From CAZAQS01 sp964486825 (GTDB lineage: Bacteria; Chloroflexota; Anaerolineae; Anaerolineales; UBA4823): DNA of 64,000 nucleotides. The notes beneath the pieces are model-generated. The model was not told where the DNA came from. It worked only from the letters and a program-made list of their open reading frames with translations, and made no database searches. Where the stretch lies: contig CAZAQS010000003.1 of NCBI GenBank assembly GCA_964486825.1, forward strand, positions 3,253-67,252. Direction: 5' to 3'. Below, piece after piece: positions 1 to 8,794 of this stretch (position 1 is the first letter of the stretch; the number at the start of each line of letters is the position of its first letter). A program made the position numbers and the translations under genes.

Positions 1-178
1 TGACGATCTGACCATCATCTCGGCCGGAGGCCTGATCCTGCGCACAAAGGTACGCGCCATCAAACAGGCAAGCCGCGCCACGCGCGGGGTGCGCCTGATC
101 GAGTTACAGGCCGGCGACCATGTGGCCTCCCTGGCTCGCATCTCTGAGGCAGACCTTAAAAAAGTCGGCGCGGGCTAA
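1..178 (+). CDS. gyrA: DNA gyrase subunit A, C-terminal end (partial)
   Basis: The last 59 codons of a plus-strand gene that begins outside the window; it reads open from base 2 to a TAA at 176-178. The peptide has the alternating beta-strand and basic pattern of the GyrA C-terminal beta-pinwheel (DNA-wrapping domain), with GLILRTKV, RATRGVRLI and DHVASLARI, a typical last blade. Gyrase introduces negative supercoils using ATP. ParC has a related but usually shorter C-terminal domain, so ParC is the main alternative. No dedicated terminator is seen in the 23 bp before the convergent neighbour. Confidence 0.85.
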   Translation, partial: DDLTIISAGGLILRTKVRAIKQASRATRGVRLIELQAGDHVASLARISEADLKKVGAG

Positions 179-201
179 TTTATTCTTGTATGGAGAGAGA
201 A

Positions 202-441
202 TCAGGGTAAAAAGGGAGGCGCGATCCGTTCGGTCACCAATAAAAAGAAGCTGCTCAAAATACAAGACATCAACAGGATCATCACCGCGACGATGAAGCG
301 CTGTACGGGCGTCATACCCAGGAAATAGCTCTTGCGCGGGGCAGCGGATTCCTTGAAGGCATATACATCCTGCTCTGGCCGCTCTTCCAGCCCTTCATCA
401 AACGAATACTCTCCAGCCTCTGCTCGAAATTCTTCAAACAT
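202..441 (-). CDS. Small single-span membrane protein, unknown function
   Basis: A 79-residue protein with an acidic, soluble N-terminal half (residues 1-40), one hydrophobic segment at about 48-70 and a short proline-rich tail. I do not recognise a family. It starts 26 bp downstream of the birA stop on the same strand, so it is probably co-transcribed with birA. The soluble half would face the cytoplasm by the positive-inside rule (RKSYF and QR precede the helix). Function is unknown; being a real gene is supported by operon spacing and a sensible membrane topology. Confidence 0.6.
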   Translation of the reverse strand: MFEEFRAEAGEYSFDEGLEERPEQDVYAFKESAAPRKSYFLGMTPVQRFIVAVMILLMSCILSSFFLLVTERIAPPFLP

Positions 442-467
442 ATCCTACCTCCAAAGAACGGCCTGTC

Positions 468-1295
468 TTATGCCAACGGCGCCAGGCGTACCTCACCCAC
501 GTGGATCAAAACCGTTTCACCCGCGCGTGTCTTGAGCCGGAGAGAGCCATCCGGCGCCAGGCCGATCACCTGGCCCTCGTGAACCGGGATGGGTAGCCCT
601 TCCAGGTCCTTCGGCAGCCCGTCTTTCCCAGGGCTCTGTCCTGGGGAGACCTGCACCCACTCGCCTCGGAAAGCCAGGCGTTCTTCCCAGGCTTGCAAAA
701 ATGCCTGGGAGGCCAGGCGCGGCCGCCATTCCAACAGGTTCGCCAATACGCCGTGCAGCAGCTCTACCCGCTCGACCGGGTGACCCGCTATGGACTCGAC
801 GCAGGTAGCGGGAAAGCGCAGCCGCGTGTCCTCCATGACGGAGGCGGGTGCAACGTTTATGCCAATCCCCAGGATCAGCGCGCTCATCTGGCTCCCGGAC
901 CATTGGGCTTCCACCAGCACCCCGCTGACCTTGCGGCGCTCCAGCAAGACATCATTAGGCCACTTGATCTTGGGACTTAATCCATACAGCATATGCAGCG
1001 CATCACAAACTGCCAGCGCACCCAGGGCGGTCAGGCGCGGCAGTACATATGCCCCTTCCTGATCGGGATAGAGCACCAGGCTGAAGGCCAGGCTTGCGCC
1101 GGCTGGGGTATGCCAGCTACGGCCCATCCGGCCGCGGCCGGCCGTTTGCTGGTCAGCTACCACCAGGGCCAGGTCAGGAGCACCTTCTTCAATCCAGCGG
1201 GCAGCCTCATCGTTGCTCGAGCTGGTCTTCTCGAAGAAGCGAACGCTGCCCAACCGCAGGTCGGCCAGTTTAACTTCCAGGCTAACTTGGTTCAT
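468..1295 (-). CDS. birA: Biotin--[acetyl-CoA carboxylase] ligase, no repressor domain
   Basis: Activates biotin to biotinyl-AMP and transfers it to the lysine of biotin-dependent carboxylases. The 275 residues contain the biotin/ATP motif GRGRMGRSW (53-61), KWPNDVLL (111-118), SGVLVE (124-129) and GIGINV (about 143-148), followed by a C-terminal SH3-like domain. There is no N-terminal winged helix, so this is a class I enzyme that cannot act as the bio operon repressor in the way E. coli BirA does. The start is chosen because a TAAAAT box lies 6 nt upstream, which implies a leaderless message. Confidence 0.93.
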   Translation of the reverse strand: MNQVSLEVKLADLRLGSVRFFEKTSSSNDEAARWIEEGAPDLALVVADQQTAGRGRMGRSWHTPAGASLAFSLVLYPDQEGAYVLPRLTALGALAVCDALHMLYGLSPKIKWPNDVLLERRKVSGVLVEAQWSGSQMSALILGIGINVAPASVMEDTRLRFPATCVESIAGHPVERVELLHGVLANLLEWRPRLASQAFLQAWEERLAFRGEWVQVSPGQSPGKDGLPKDLEGLPIPVHEGQVIGLAPDGSLRLKTRAGETVLIHVGEVRLAPLA

Positions 1296-1301
1296 AAACG
1301 C

Positions 1302-1307
1302 ATTTTA
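1302..1307 (-). promoter_or_regulatory. -10 box of birA, leaderless start
   Basis: TAAAAT on the minus strand with six bases between it and the birA ATG. Transcription would begin at or next to the start codon. No Shine-Dalgarno sequence fits in between. Confidence 0.5.
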
Positions 1308-1410
1308 CCTCACAGGCTGGGTTTTTGAATCAACGCTTCGGAAAGGTTTTAGATCTTGCGTGTTATTTAGACAGGAGGTCTCAAATGTTCCTTATCGAAG
1401 TCCCTGGAGA

Positions 1411-2664
1411 TCAGGTGGAAAGCAGGTTCTGGTCCCTGCGCAAGGCGCGGTTGAGGCCAATCAGGACGGTGAAGGCTATGAAGGTGATCAGGATCAGCGC
1501 TACACCCGCCGAGGCTGCCAGCGTCTGGGCGTCGATCTGGGCCGGTAGATCCAGGAGTGAAACCGATGTGACCAGCGCCAGCCCGTTCCAGACGGCATGC
1601 AGCAGGACAGCACAGAAAAAGATCACCACCAGGCGCAAGTAACGGCGGTGGCTCCAGGCTAAAGCCAGCGCCCAGCCCGTCAAGCCTGCCGTAAGGATAT
1701 GCAACAGCCCGGTTCCCATCCGCAAGACGACCGAAGTGGTCCAATCCCCTCCGGTGGAAGTAAAGGCCAGGTTTTCGAACAGGGCAAAGCCGGCTCCGCT
1801 AATCAGCCCCCCGGTAAAGCCTTCTGCCGCAGACAGTCGCCGCCCGGCTAACAGCTACACCCCGATCGGCTTGAACAGCTTCTCGATCAGCGGCACGACC
1901 CCCGCGGTGAAGCTGAAAACAGTAAAGATAACCGCCGGCTGGGTCAGGTATGGACTGATCAGTGGTAGGGCCCGTTCAGGGGCATCGCGGAAATTCTCTA
2001 GCTGTTCGCCCAGGAGCATCAGCTCCTGGAGCAGGTCCGGGCGCAAGGATAGGTAAATAATGCCGATAACTACCAGGGAAAGGATGGCAAAAAGCTCGGC
2101 TGCCAAAGTCAGGAGTGGTCCGAGCACAAGCCCGCTGGCAAACACCCCCCAGGACCGCTGCAGCGAGCCGGTGGGCAAGCCCCTCCAACCCAGGTAAGCA
2201 AGCAGCAGGACCGGTAGCCCGACCGCCAGCACATGCAGCGGCGGCAGTAAGACCCATTCCAATACCCCGGACCTGGAAACGTAATCTCCCAGCAGGACCA
2301 CCAGGATGATGACGAGCACCAACAGCACTGGCCTTGTCAAGCTCCTGGCGATCCTCCCCAGGCGCCCGGGTTCACCAGCCGGCCTCCCGATCAAGCGCAG
2401 CAGAGCGTACCAGGCCGAAGGCAACAACAAGAACGAGCTCAAAGCCGTCCCTGCCGAGATCAAGAAGATCGGAGTGGTATCGTAAAAGAAGACCTCGGGA
2501 TTGTATACCTGCACCAACCCGAGCGTCACCAGCCCGGCAGCAAAGGAAAACAAGCTAAAGAATGCCAGCAGGCTAAGCGCGAGCTGGAAGACAGAAGGCC
2601 AGTGAGTAGGTGGCCGCGAAAGGTAGTCAGGATCAGGAGTTTGGTAGATGCCCGTATTTCTCAT
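1411..2664 (-). pseudogene. PrsW-family intramembrane protease gene with one in-frame TAG
   Basis: One continuous reading frame of 418 codons, interrupted only by TAG at 1855-1857. The N-terminal 269 residues are a polytopic membrane protein; after the stop the same frame continues through AAEGFTGGLISGAGFALFEN and then LLHAVWNGLAL, which are PrsW-family membrane motifs (the Glu, Phe-Glu-Asn and His/Asn positions of the predicted active site). The stop falls in the context LFKPIGV-stop-LLAGRRL, where a tryptophan is expected, so TGG to TAG is the likely change. Most of the catalytic half lies after the stop. PrsW proteases cut anti-sigma factors or act as CPBP-like membrane proteases. It may be a recent pseudogene, a read error or a readthrough gene. 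Confidence 0.75.
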
Positions 2665-2738
2665 ATCATCGGTGACCCTGCCTCTACGGAAGCCTGGGAT
2701 TTCGTCCCAACTTGCCGGGGGACAGGGGATTCCCTCAT

Positions 2739-4007
2739 TTATCTCTCTTCGATGGTAATGTCCTGGATCAGATCTCCGTCAGGCAGATCGCCGCCCTGAG
2801 CGGGGTTGCGAGGCGTCAACGACTCTGCCACCTCCATCCCTGAAATGACCTGTCCAAAGATTGTGTAACCGCCGTCCAGGTCCGAGATGGGCGCAAAAGT
2901 TATAAAGAATTGGCTGCCGTTCGACCCCGGTCCCGCATTCGCCATACCAACCAAACCTGGACGGTCGAAGTTCAAGCCGGCTGATATCTCGTTGTCGAAG
3001 GCGTAGCCTGGGCCGCCAAAGCCGGTGCTGGTCGGGTCGCCGCTCTGAGCGACGAAGCCGGGCAGGACCCGGTGGAACATGACCCCATCGAACCAGTCAT
3101 TCTGGGATAAGAAAACAAAGCTATTGACCGCCATGGGAGCCTCTTCCGGAAATAGCTCGATCACGATATCCCCCTTGTTGGTATGCAAGGTGGCTTTGTA
3201 TTGCTTTGCCAGGTCGATCACCTGCGGAGGACACTCGGTAAACTGTCGCTCTTCCAACTTGGTCATTTCCACCAGCGCAGAAACCGTATCTACGTTGGCA
3301 GGCACATTGCTAGGCCAGACACGGTCGTTGATCAGGAGGAAGGGTGTGCCAGGGATACCGATGCCTACCGCTTCATCCCAGGCTTCTTGAGCCATCGCTT
3401 CCATCTCGGCGCTGGTCAGGTCTGATGCAAACTGTTCCTGGTCCAGGCCCAGCTCGCCGGCCGCTTCCACCAGCCAGTCTTCGAATTCGGCTACATCCAG
3501 TGGGGCCCACTCGGATTGGCGCTCGAAGAGCAGGTCATGCATTTCCCAGAACTTATCCTGGTTTGCAGCGGACTCCGCCGCTTGAGCAGCCAGAGCTGCC
3601 TTATCATGGAATGGGTTCTCGGGCGTTCCAATTAACGGGTAATGGCGGAAAACCAACCGTAGATCGTCAGGGTATTGCTCCAGGAGTTGCGTCATCACGG
3701 ACGCAAACTGTGCGCAGTATGGTCACTGAAAGTCGCTGTACTCGACGATGGTTACGGTCGCATTCTCAGGCCCTAAGCTGTGCTCGTCAGGCGTGATGTC
3801 TGGGAAGAGGGATAACTCTTCCGGGCTGGGAGTCGGTAATGCGCTGACAACTGTGCAAGCGGTCGTGAAGCTTGCCCCGCTTGCAGGCACGGGCGTATCC
3901 GTCGGCGGGAGGGGCGTGGGTTCCTCTTCATCTACAGGCGTCCGTCCTCCACAGGCTGCCAGCAAAAATCCCAGTAGTAACAATCCAATCCATCTTGTTC
4001 TTACCAT
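2739..4007 (-). CDS. DsbA-like thioredoxin / cyclophilin fusion lipoprotein, candidate selenoprotein (UGA at residue 95)
   Basis: If UGA at 3723-3725 is read as selenocysteine, the frame is continuous over 422 residues. Residues 1-19 are a lipoprotein signal ending in LLAAC (Cys19), followed by a Pro/Thr linker. Residues 83-250 form a DsbA/DsbG-like thioredoxin domain: EYSDFQ, then UGA, then PYC in place of CPYC, and a cis-Pro loop GIPGTPF near 221. Residues 271-422 are a cyclophilin-type peptidyl-prolyl isomerase with FHRVLPGF, QSGDP and GSQFFIT. It would act outside the membrane in disulfide exchange and proline isomerisation during protein folding. The start has GGAG about 9 nt upstream. 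A 7-bp hairpin follows the UGA. If UGA is a plain stop, this is a pseudogene cut just before its active site. Confidence 0.7.
3687..3706 (-). promoter_or_regulatory. Candidate bacterial SECIS hairpin after in-frame UGA
   Basis: In the message, TTGCGTC pairs perfectly with GACGCAA around the six-base loop CGTGAT. The loop begins 24 nt after the UGA (3723-3725), and its second base is G. The published bacterial SECIS consensus asks for a short apical loop with G in its first two bases, 16-37 nt after UGA, on a stem of at least 4 bp. All of these are met. No folding energy was computed. Confidence 0.6.
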
Positions 4008-4194
4008 AAATTATCTCCAATAATAAATTAAGCCAACCACCATCCCACAGCTCACCTTGCATTGAAGCGTGGTCGATCCCTCCTCATTTCTTCAAAAAGG
4101 TTTTGGGAAGATCGATTAATTGTACCAGCCCGTTTAGCTTCACGCAGCCTGGTTTTCTGGTAAACTGTTTCCGCTGTCTGGGTTATGCTTCGAG

Positions 4195-5166
4195 ATGCAC
4201 AAATGGGATCATATGCTTAAGCACGTTATCCTCATCGCCTGGGGCCTGGTCCTTGGCCTTTGCCTCACATCATGCTCCTCGCAAAGCCAGTCGACCGGAT
4301 TTCAAGCTGACTCCGTGACTTCAACGTCAGCTCCCAGCCCGAAAGCTACCGGCACAGCCAGGCCTTCGGCGACAAGCTCCCTTGCGCCTACCCCGGCGGC
4401 CTCCGCTATGCCAACCCACTCTCCGCCCGCCATCCTGCCCAGCCCCACGCCTTTCGTCTGCCGGCAGCGCCAGGGACGCATCCTACAGGACCAGGTCTCA
4501 ACGGATTTCTTACGCTATCCGATCGATTTCCGGGTTTACCTGCCGCCTTGTTACGACCAGGAGCCAGACCGGCGATATCCTGTGCTGTACCTTCTCCATG
4601 GGCAAAGCTATAACGACGACCAGTGGGAGCGCCTGGGAGCGGATGAGGCAGCGAACGAATTAATCTACCACGGAGAGGCTTCGCCTTTCATCATCGTCAT
4701 GCCTCGTTATCGCATCTGGTACCAGCCAGACGAGCATAACTTCGGCATCGCTATGGTCGAAGTCTTGATCCCGCTTGTCGATTCAAGCTATCGCACCCTC
4801 CCGGATCGCCAGAATCGTGCTATCGGCGGATTGTCGATGGGAGCAGCTTGGGCGTTACACCTGGGCCTTTCTCAGTGGGAGCTATTCGGAGTGATCGGCC
4901 TGCACTCCCTGGCGCTCTTCTCCATCGACAGTCCACGCATCCCAGGCTGGCTGGATTCCATACCCACACCACAGCTCCCCCGCATCTATATCGATATCGG
5001 GGACAAGGATACAAAAGCCCTGATCGATTCAACCATATGGTTCGAGGAAACGCTTACTAAGAAAAATATCCCCCATGAATGGTACCTGTTCTCGGGATAT
5101 CACGAGGAGAAATACTGGCAGGAACATACCCGGCAGTATCTCCGCTGGTACACGCAGGACTGGTAG
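4195..5166 (+). CDS. Esterase-D-like alpha/beta hydrolase lipoprotein
   Basis: A 323-residue (317 from the second ATG at 4213) exported hydrolase of the putative-esterase family, related to the enterochelin esterase and S-formylglutathione hydrolase folds. A lipoprotein signal ends in LTSC, then a Ser/Thr/Pro linker of about 60 residues. The catalytic domain has the oxyanion strand YLLHG, the nucleophile elbow GLSMG, an acid in IDIGDKD and the histidine in SGYHEE. It would hydrolyse esters outside the cytoplasmic membrane; the substrate cannot be told. It is divergent from the DsbA-cyclophilin gene. Start choice is uncertain: GGGA lies 4 nt before ATG 4213, while a TATGCT box lies just before 4195. 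Confidence 0.82.
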   Translation: MHKWDHMLKHVILIAWGLVLGLCLTSCSSQSQSTGFQADSVTSTSAPSPKATGTARPSATSSLAPTPAASAMPTHSPPAILPSPTPFVCRQRQGRILQDQVSTDFLRYPIDFRVYLPPCYDQEPDRRYPVLYLLHGQSYNDDQWERLGADEAANELIYHGEASPFIIVMPRYRIWYQPDEHNFGIAMVEVLIPLVDSSYRTLPDRQNRAIGGLSMGAAWALHLGLSQWELFGVIGLHSLALFSIDSPRIPGWLDSIPTPQLPRIYIDIGDKDTKALIDSTIWFEETLTKKNIPHEWYLFSGYHEEKYWQEHTRQYLRWYTQDW

Positions 5167-5201
5167 GCAGTTACCAGGACTGCCGTGGCAGGTCTTGGTG
5201 T

Positions 5202-5207
5202 TATAAT
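5202..5207 (+). promoter_or_regulatory. -10 box of gatC, leaderless start
   Basis: A perfect TATAAT ends 7 nt before the gatC ATG at 5215, so the transcript should begin at or one base before the start codon. Confidence 0.6.
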
Positions 5208-5214
5208 CGCCAGC

Positions 5215-5502
5215 ATGACCCTAACCAAAGAACAGGTTGAGCATATTGCCCAGCTGGCGCGCCTGAAGCTCACACCCGAGGAAATCGAGCGTTACCGCGC
5301 CCAGCTATCAGCTATCCTGGATTACGCCAACCGGCTGCAAGCGGTGGATACCACCGGCATCCCCCCTACCTCCAGCGTTCTCCCGCCGCGCTCCGTCCTG
5401 CGCGAGGACAAGTCCCGCCCGGGCTTACCCCTCGAAGACCTGCTGCGAAATGCTCCCGATAGCGAGAAGGGGCAGTTCCGAGTACCGCCTGTATTGGAAT
5501 AA
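5215..5502 (+). CDS. gatC: Asp-tRNA(Asn)/Glu-tRNA(Gln) amidotransferase subunit C
   Basis: A 95-residue GatC, the small subunit that clamps GatA to GatB in the complex that converts mischarged Glu-tRNA(Gln) or Asp-tRNA(Asn) to the correct amide. The N-terminal helix pair (VEHIAQLARLKLTPEEIERY, then ILDYANRLQ) and the extended tail with LREDKSRPGLPLEDLLRNAP are typical. The start at 5215 is chosen over an upstream in-frame codon because the protein begins MTLTKEQVEHIA like other GatC proteins and a TATAAT box sits 7 nt upstream. gatA follows after 34 bp; gatB is not in the window. Confidence 0.95.
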   Translation: MTLTKEQVEHIAQLARLKLTPEEIERYRAQLSAILDYANRLQAVDTTGIPPTSSVLPPRSVLREDKSRPGLPLEDLLRNAPDSEKGQFRVPPVLE

Positions 5503-5536
5503 ACGGCCTGTACCTACCGGCAACCATGAAACCAGC

Positions 5537-7045
5537 ATGATTGGATTAACCGATTTATCTCTCCACGAAGCCTTGCATGCTCTGCGCCGGGGAGATGTCT
5601 CCAGCCGGGAGCTGGTGCAGGCTTTCCTGGAACGGATCGAAAGGTTGGATCCCCAGCTACAGGCGTTCCTGAGCCTGGCGCCTGAAAGCGCCCTGAACCA
5701 GGCAGACCAGGTTGACAGGCGACTGGTGGATTGGCGACGAAACTCCAGCGAGTCCTTACCGCCACTTATAGGCGCCCCGTTGGCAGTCAAGGATATCCTG
5801 TGCGTCAAGGGCATGCCCTGCACCTGTGGCTCTCGGATCCTGGAAAACTTTATCCCGCCTTATACCGCCACCGCCGTAGAGCGGTTGCTCTCGGCCGGAG
5901 CCATTGTCTTAGGCAAAACCAATACTGACGAATTTGCCATGGGTTCCTCTACGGAAAACTCGGCCTACTTCACCACCCGAAATCCCTGGAATAGCAGGCA
6001 TGTACCGGGCGGCTCTTCCGGCGGCAGCGCTGCGGCAGTAGCGGCTCGCCTTGTCCCGGCAGCCCTGGGCACCGATACCGGAGGCAGCGTACGACAGCCG
6101 GCCGCTTACTGCGGTGTGACCGGCATCAAACCAACATACGGGCGGATCTCTCGCTATGGGCTGGTGGCATTTGGATCCTCTTTGGATACCGTCGGCGCGT
6201 TCGCCCGCAGCGCTGCCGATACCGCTCTGCTTTTTCAGGTTATGGCCGGCGCAGACCCGCTGGATGCAACCTCCGTAGATCTCCCGGTTCCGTCCCTGGA
6301 TGGTATGTATCCGGCTAACCAATCGGCAAGCGTTGATGCGGAGCCATCCTTGAAAGGCGCACGGCTTGGTGTGCCCGAAGAGTACTTCATCGAAGGCATC
6401 CAGCCGGAGGTTGAAACGGCGGTCTGGGAAGCCATCCACAGGCTTGAAGCGCTTGGCGCTGAGGTCAGCTCCATCAGCTTACCGCATACGCAATACGCCC
6501 TGCCGGTCTATTATTTGATCGCTCCAGCCGAGGCGTCTGCCAACCTGGCCCGTTATGATGGTGTGCGCTACGGGCCTCGTATATCAGGGAAAGAAATGTG
6601 GGACGTTTTCTACGAGACCCGGGGAGCCAGGTTCGGACAGGAGGTCAAGCGCCGCATCATGCTCGGTACCTATGCCCTATCTGCCGGTTACTACGAGGCC
6701 TATTATGGCCAGGCCCAGAAGGTCCGCACGCTGATCCAACGCGACTTTGAGCAGGCCTTCCAGCATGTCGATATGATCGCCGCCCCAGTAGCCCCTACCA
6801 CCGCCTTCCGCATTGGTGAGCACAGCGGAGACCCTCTCTCGATGTACCTGGAGGACGTCTTCACCCTGCCGGCTAACCTGGCTGGTGTGCCGGGCATTAC
6901 CTTCCCGGTAGGATTCGACAACCAGGGTTTGCCTGTGGGTATGCAATTGATGGGCCCTCATTTCCAGGAAGAACGCCTTTTCCAGACCGTGCATGCCTAC
7001 CAGCAGATTTCGGATTGGCACCACCGCAGGCCTCCTTTAGATTAA
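5537..7045 (+). CDS. gatA: Asp-tRNA(Asn)/Glu-tRNA(Gln) amidotransferase subunit A
   Basis: The 502-residue glutaminase subunit of GatCAB, amidase-signature family. The Ser-cisSer-Lys triad is Lys85 (PLAVKD), Ser160 (PGGSSGGS) and Ser184 (TDTGGSVRQPA); the spacing equals that of characterised GatA proteins. It releases ammonia from glutamine and channels it to GatB. The start at 5537 is used because upstream in-frame codons overlap the gatC end with no family resemblance; no clear Shine-Dalgarno sequence is seen. A glycine-rich NAG-type motif and a typical C-terminus (GLPVGMQLMGPHFQEERLF) are present, so the enzyme looks intact. Confidence 0.96.
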   Translation: MIGLTDLSLHEALHALRRGDVSSRELVQAFLERIERLDPQLQAFLSLAPESALNQADQVDRRLVDWRRNSSESLPPLIGAPLAVKDILCVKGMPCTCGSRILENFIPPYTATAVERLLSAGAIVLGKTNTDEFAMGSSTENSAYFTTRNPWNSRHVPGGSSGGSAAAVAARLVPAALGTDTGGSVRQPAAYCGVTGIKPTYGRISRYGLVAFGSSLDTVGAFARSAADTALLFQVMAGADPLDATSVDLPVPSLDGMYPANQSASVDAEPSLKGARLGVPEEYFIEGIQPEVETAVWEAIHRLEALGAEVSSISLPHTQYALPVYYLIAPAEASANLARYDGVRYGPRISGKEMWDVFYETRGARFGQEVKRRIMLGTYALSAGYYEAYYGQAQKVRTLIQRDFEQAFQHVDMIAAPVAPTTAFRIGEHSGDPLSMYLEDVFTLPANLAGVPGITFPVGFDNQGLPVGMQLMGPHFQEERLFQTVHAYQQISDWHHRRPPLD

Positions 7046-7087
7046 GCTGGACAGGTAATTCGCCCAGCAAGCCTTTGAAAGGATCCT

Positions 7088-8794
7088 ATGTTCGCCTCTC
7101 TACCTGTAACAGTCGATGATTTCCAGTATTGGCCCTGGTCGAAAATCGAAGCTTATTACAAGGACCTGGCAGCCCGATCCTTAAGCTCATCCAATATCCG
7201 GGAGTGGCTTGCAGACTGGAGCGCGTTAAAAGAGCTGGTCGTAGAGACCTATAATCGCCTGTATGTAGCCAATACTTGCGATACGACCAACCAGGAGGTA
7301 GAGCAGCGCTTGCTGGCTTTCCTGGAGGATATCTTCCCAAATACTGAGGCCGGAGACCAGGCCCTGAAACAAAAGCTGTTGGAAAGCGGACTCCGCCCGG
7401 ATGGCTTCGAGCAGCCTTTGCTCAATATGCACACTGAATCGGCCCTGTTTCGCCAGGAGAACCTGCCCTTGCTGGCAGAAGAGCGGCGCTTGAACACAGA
7501 GTACGACAAGATTATTGGAGCACAGGTCATCGAGTGGGAAGGCAAGGAGGTCACCCTATCGCAGCTCTTACCCGTATATCTCGACCTGGATCGTGAGAAG
7601 AGGGAGCATGCCTGGCGCAAGGCCTCCGAGCGGCAGATGCAAGACCGCCAGGCGATCAATGACCTGTGGGTGAAGTATATGGACCTGCGCCGGCAGTTGG
7701 CTGCAAACGCTGGGTTGGATAATTACCGCTCTTATCGCTGGCGGCAGTTGCTACGCTTCGACTACACGCCGGCAAATTGCCAGGCGCTCCATAAGGCAAT
7801 CGAAGAGCTGGTCGTACCGGCTGCCTACCGTATTTACGAGTCCCACCGTAAGGCCATGGAGTTGGATAAGCTTCGCCCCTGGGATATGGACTGGGACCGG
7901 GCCGTGGATCCCCTGGGCCGGTCTCCATTGCACCCCTACGAATCGGTACCGGACCTGGAAGAGAAAGCCGCTTCGATCTTCCAACGTGTCGACCCCCAGC
8001 TAGGCGAGTACTTCTCCAAAATGCGCCGCCAGGGCTTACTGGACCTGGAGAACCGCAAAGGGAAAGCCCCCGGTGGCTACTGCATCGACTTCCCTAGGGA
8101 GCACCTGCCCTTTATCTTTATGAACTCGGTTGGGATCCATGATGACGTGCAAACCATTCTCCACGAAGGCGGGCATGCCTTCCATATCTTTGAATCCGTC
8201 CACTTACCTTATTACCATCAAAGGGAGCCTGGGATAGAATTTGCCGAGGTGGCCTCCACAGCTATGGAGCTGCTGAGCGCCCCGTATATCTCCTCAGATC
8301 AGGGCGGCTTTTACTCAAAGGAAGATGCAGCCAGGGCTCGCATAGAACACCTTAAAGGATTTATCCGCTTCTGGCCCTATATGTCCGTGGTCGACTCCTT
8401 CCAGCATTGGGTATACGAGAATCATACCGAGGCCAGCGACCCGCGCAACTGCGACGCAAAGTGGTCTGAGCTGTGGGCGCGTTTTATGCCTGGTGTGGAT
8501 TGGAGTGGTTTTGAAGAGTGGGCGGCTACCGGTTGGCAGCGGAAGTTACATATCCTGCAGGTGCCTTTTTATTATATCGAATACGGGCTGGCAGGCCTGG
8601 GGGCCATCCAGGTCTGGAGTAACTCCCTAAATGATCATACCGGCGCCGTGCGAGCCTACCGCAAAGCCCTTTCCCTGGGGGGTACAGTCCCCCTGCCGGT
8701 TTTGTTCGAGACAGCCGGAGCCAGCTTATCTTTTGACCGGCGTACAGTCAGCAGGGCCGTTCGTTTATTGGAAGATACGATTACGGCTCTATGA
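7088..8794 (+). CDS. M3-family oligoendopeptidase (PepF/thimet-like)
   Basis: A 568-residue zinc metallopeptidase of family M3 that cleaves short peptides in the cytoplasm. The helical N-terminal half is followed by the zinc site HEGGH at 359-363, with the third ligand in EFAEVASTAMELL near 387. A tyrosine-rich substrate loop (PFYYIEYGLAGLGA) lies near the C-terminus, as in oligoendopeptidase F. No signal peptide. The start has AAAGGA about 6 nt upstream. The stop overlaps the next start by 4 bp (ATGA), showing translational coupling to a DUF402 protein. Confidence 0.93.
   Translation: MFASLPVTVDDFQYWPWSKIEAYYKDLAARSLSSSNIREWLADWSALKELVVETYNRLYVANTCDTTNQEVEQRLLAFLEDIFPNTEAGDQALKQKLLESGLRPDGFEQPLLNMHTESALFRQENLPLLAEERRLNTEYDKIIGAQVIEWEGKEVTLSQLLPVYLDLDREKREHAWRKASERQMQDRQAINDLWVKYMDLRRQLAANAGLDNYRSYRWRQLLRFDYTPANCQALHKAIEELVVPAAYRIYESHRKAMELDKLRPWDMDWDRAVDPLGRSPLHPYESVPDLEEKAASIFQRVDPQLGEYFSKMRRQGLLDLENRKGKAPGGYCIDFPREHLPFIFMNSVGIHDDVQTILHEGGHAFHIFESVHLPYYHQREPGIEFAEVASTAMELLSAPYISSDQGGFYSKEDAARARIEHLKGFIRFWPYMSVVDSFQHWVYENHTEASDPRNCDAKWSELWARFMPGVDWSGFEEWAATGWQRKLHILQVPFYYIEYGLAGLGAIQVWSNSLNDHTGAVRAYRKALSLGGTVPLPVLFETAGASLSFDRRTVSRAVRLLEDTITAL

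Noticed and set aside
1373..1642. Perfect AGGAGG before an ATG at 1385 on the plus strand
   Set aside because: The frame overlaps the PrsW 3' end in antisense and gives no sensible protein.
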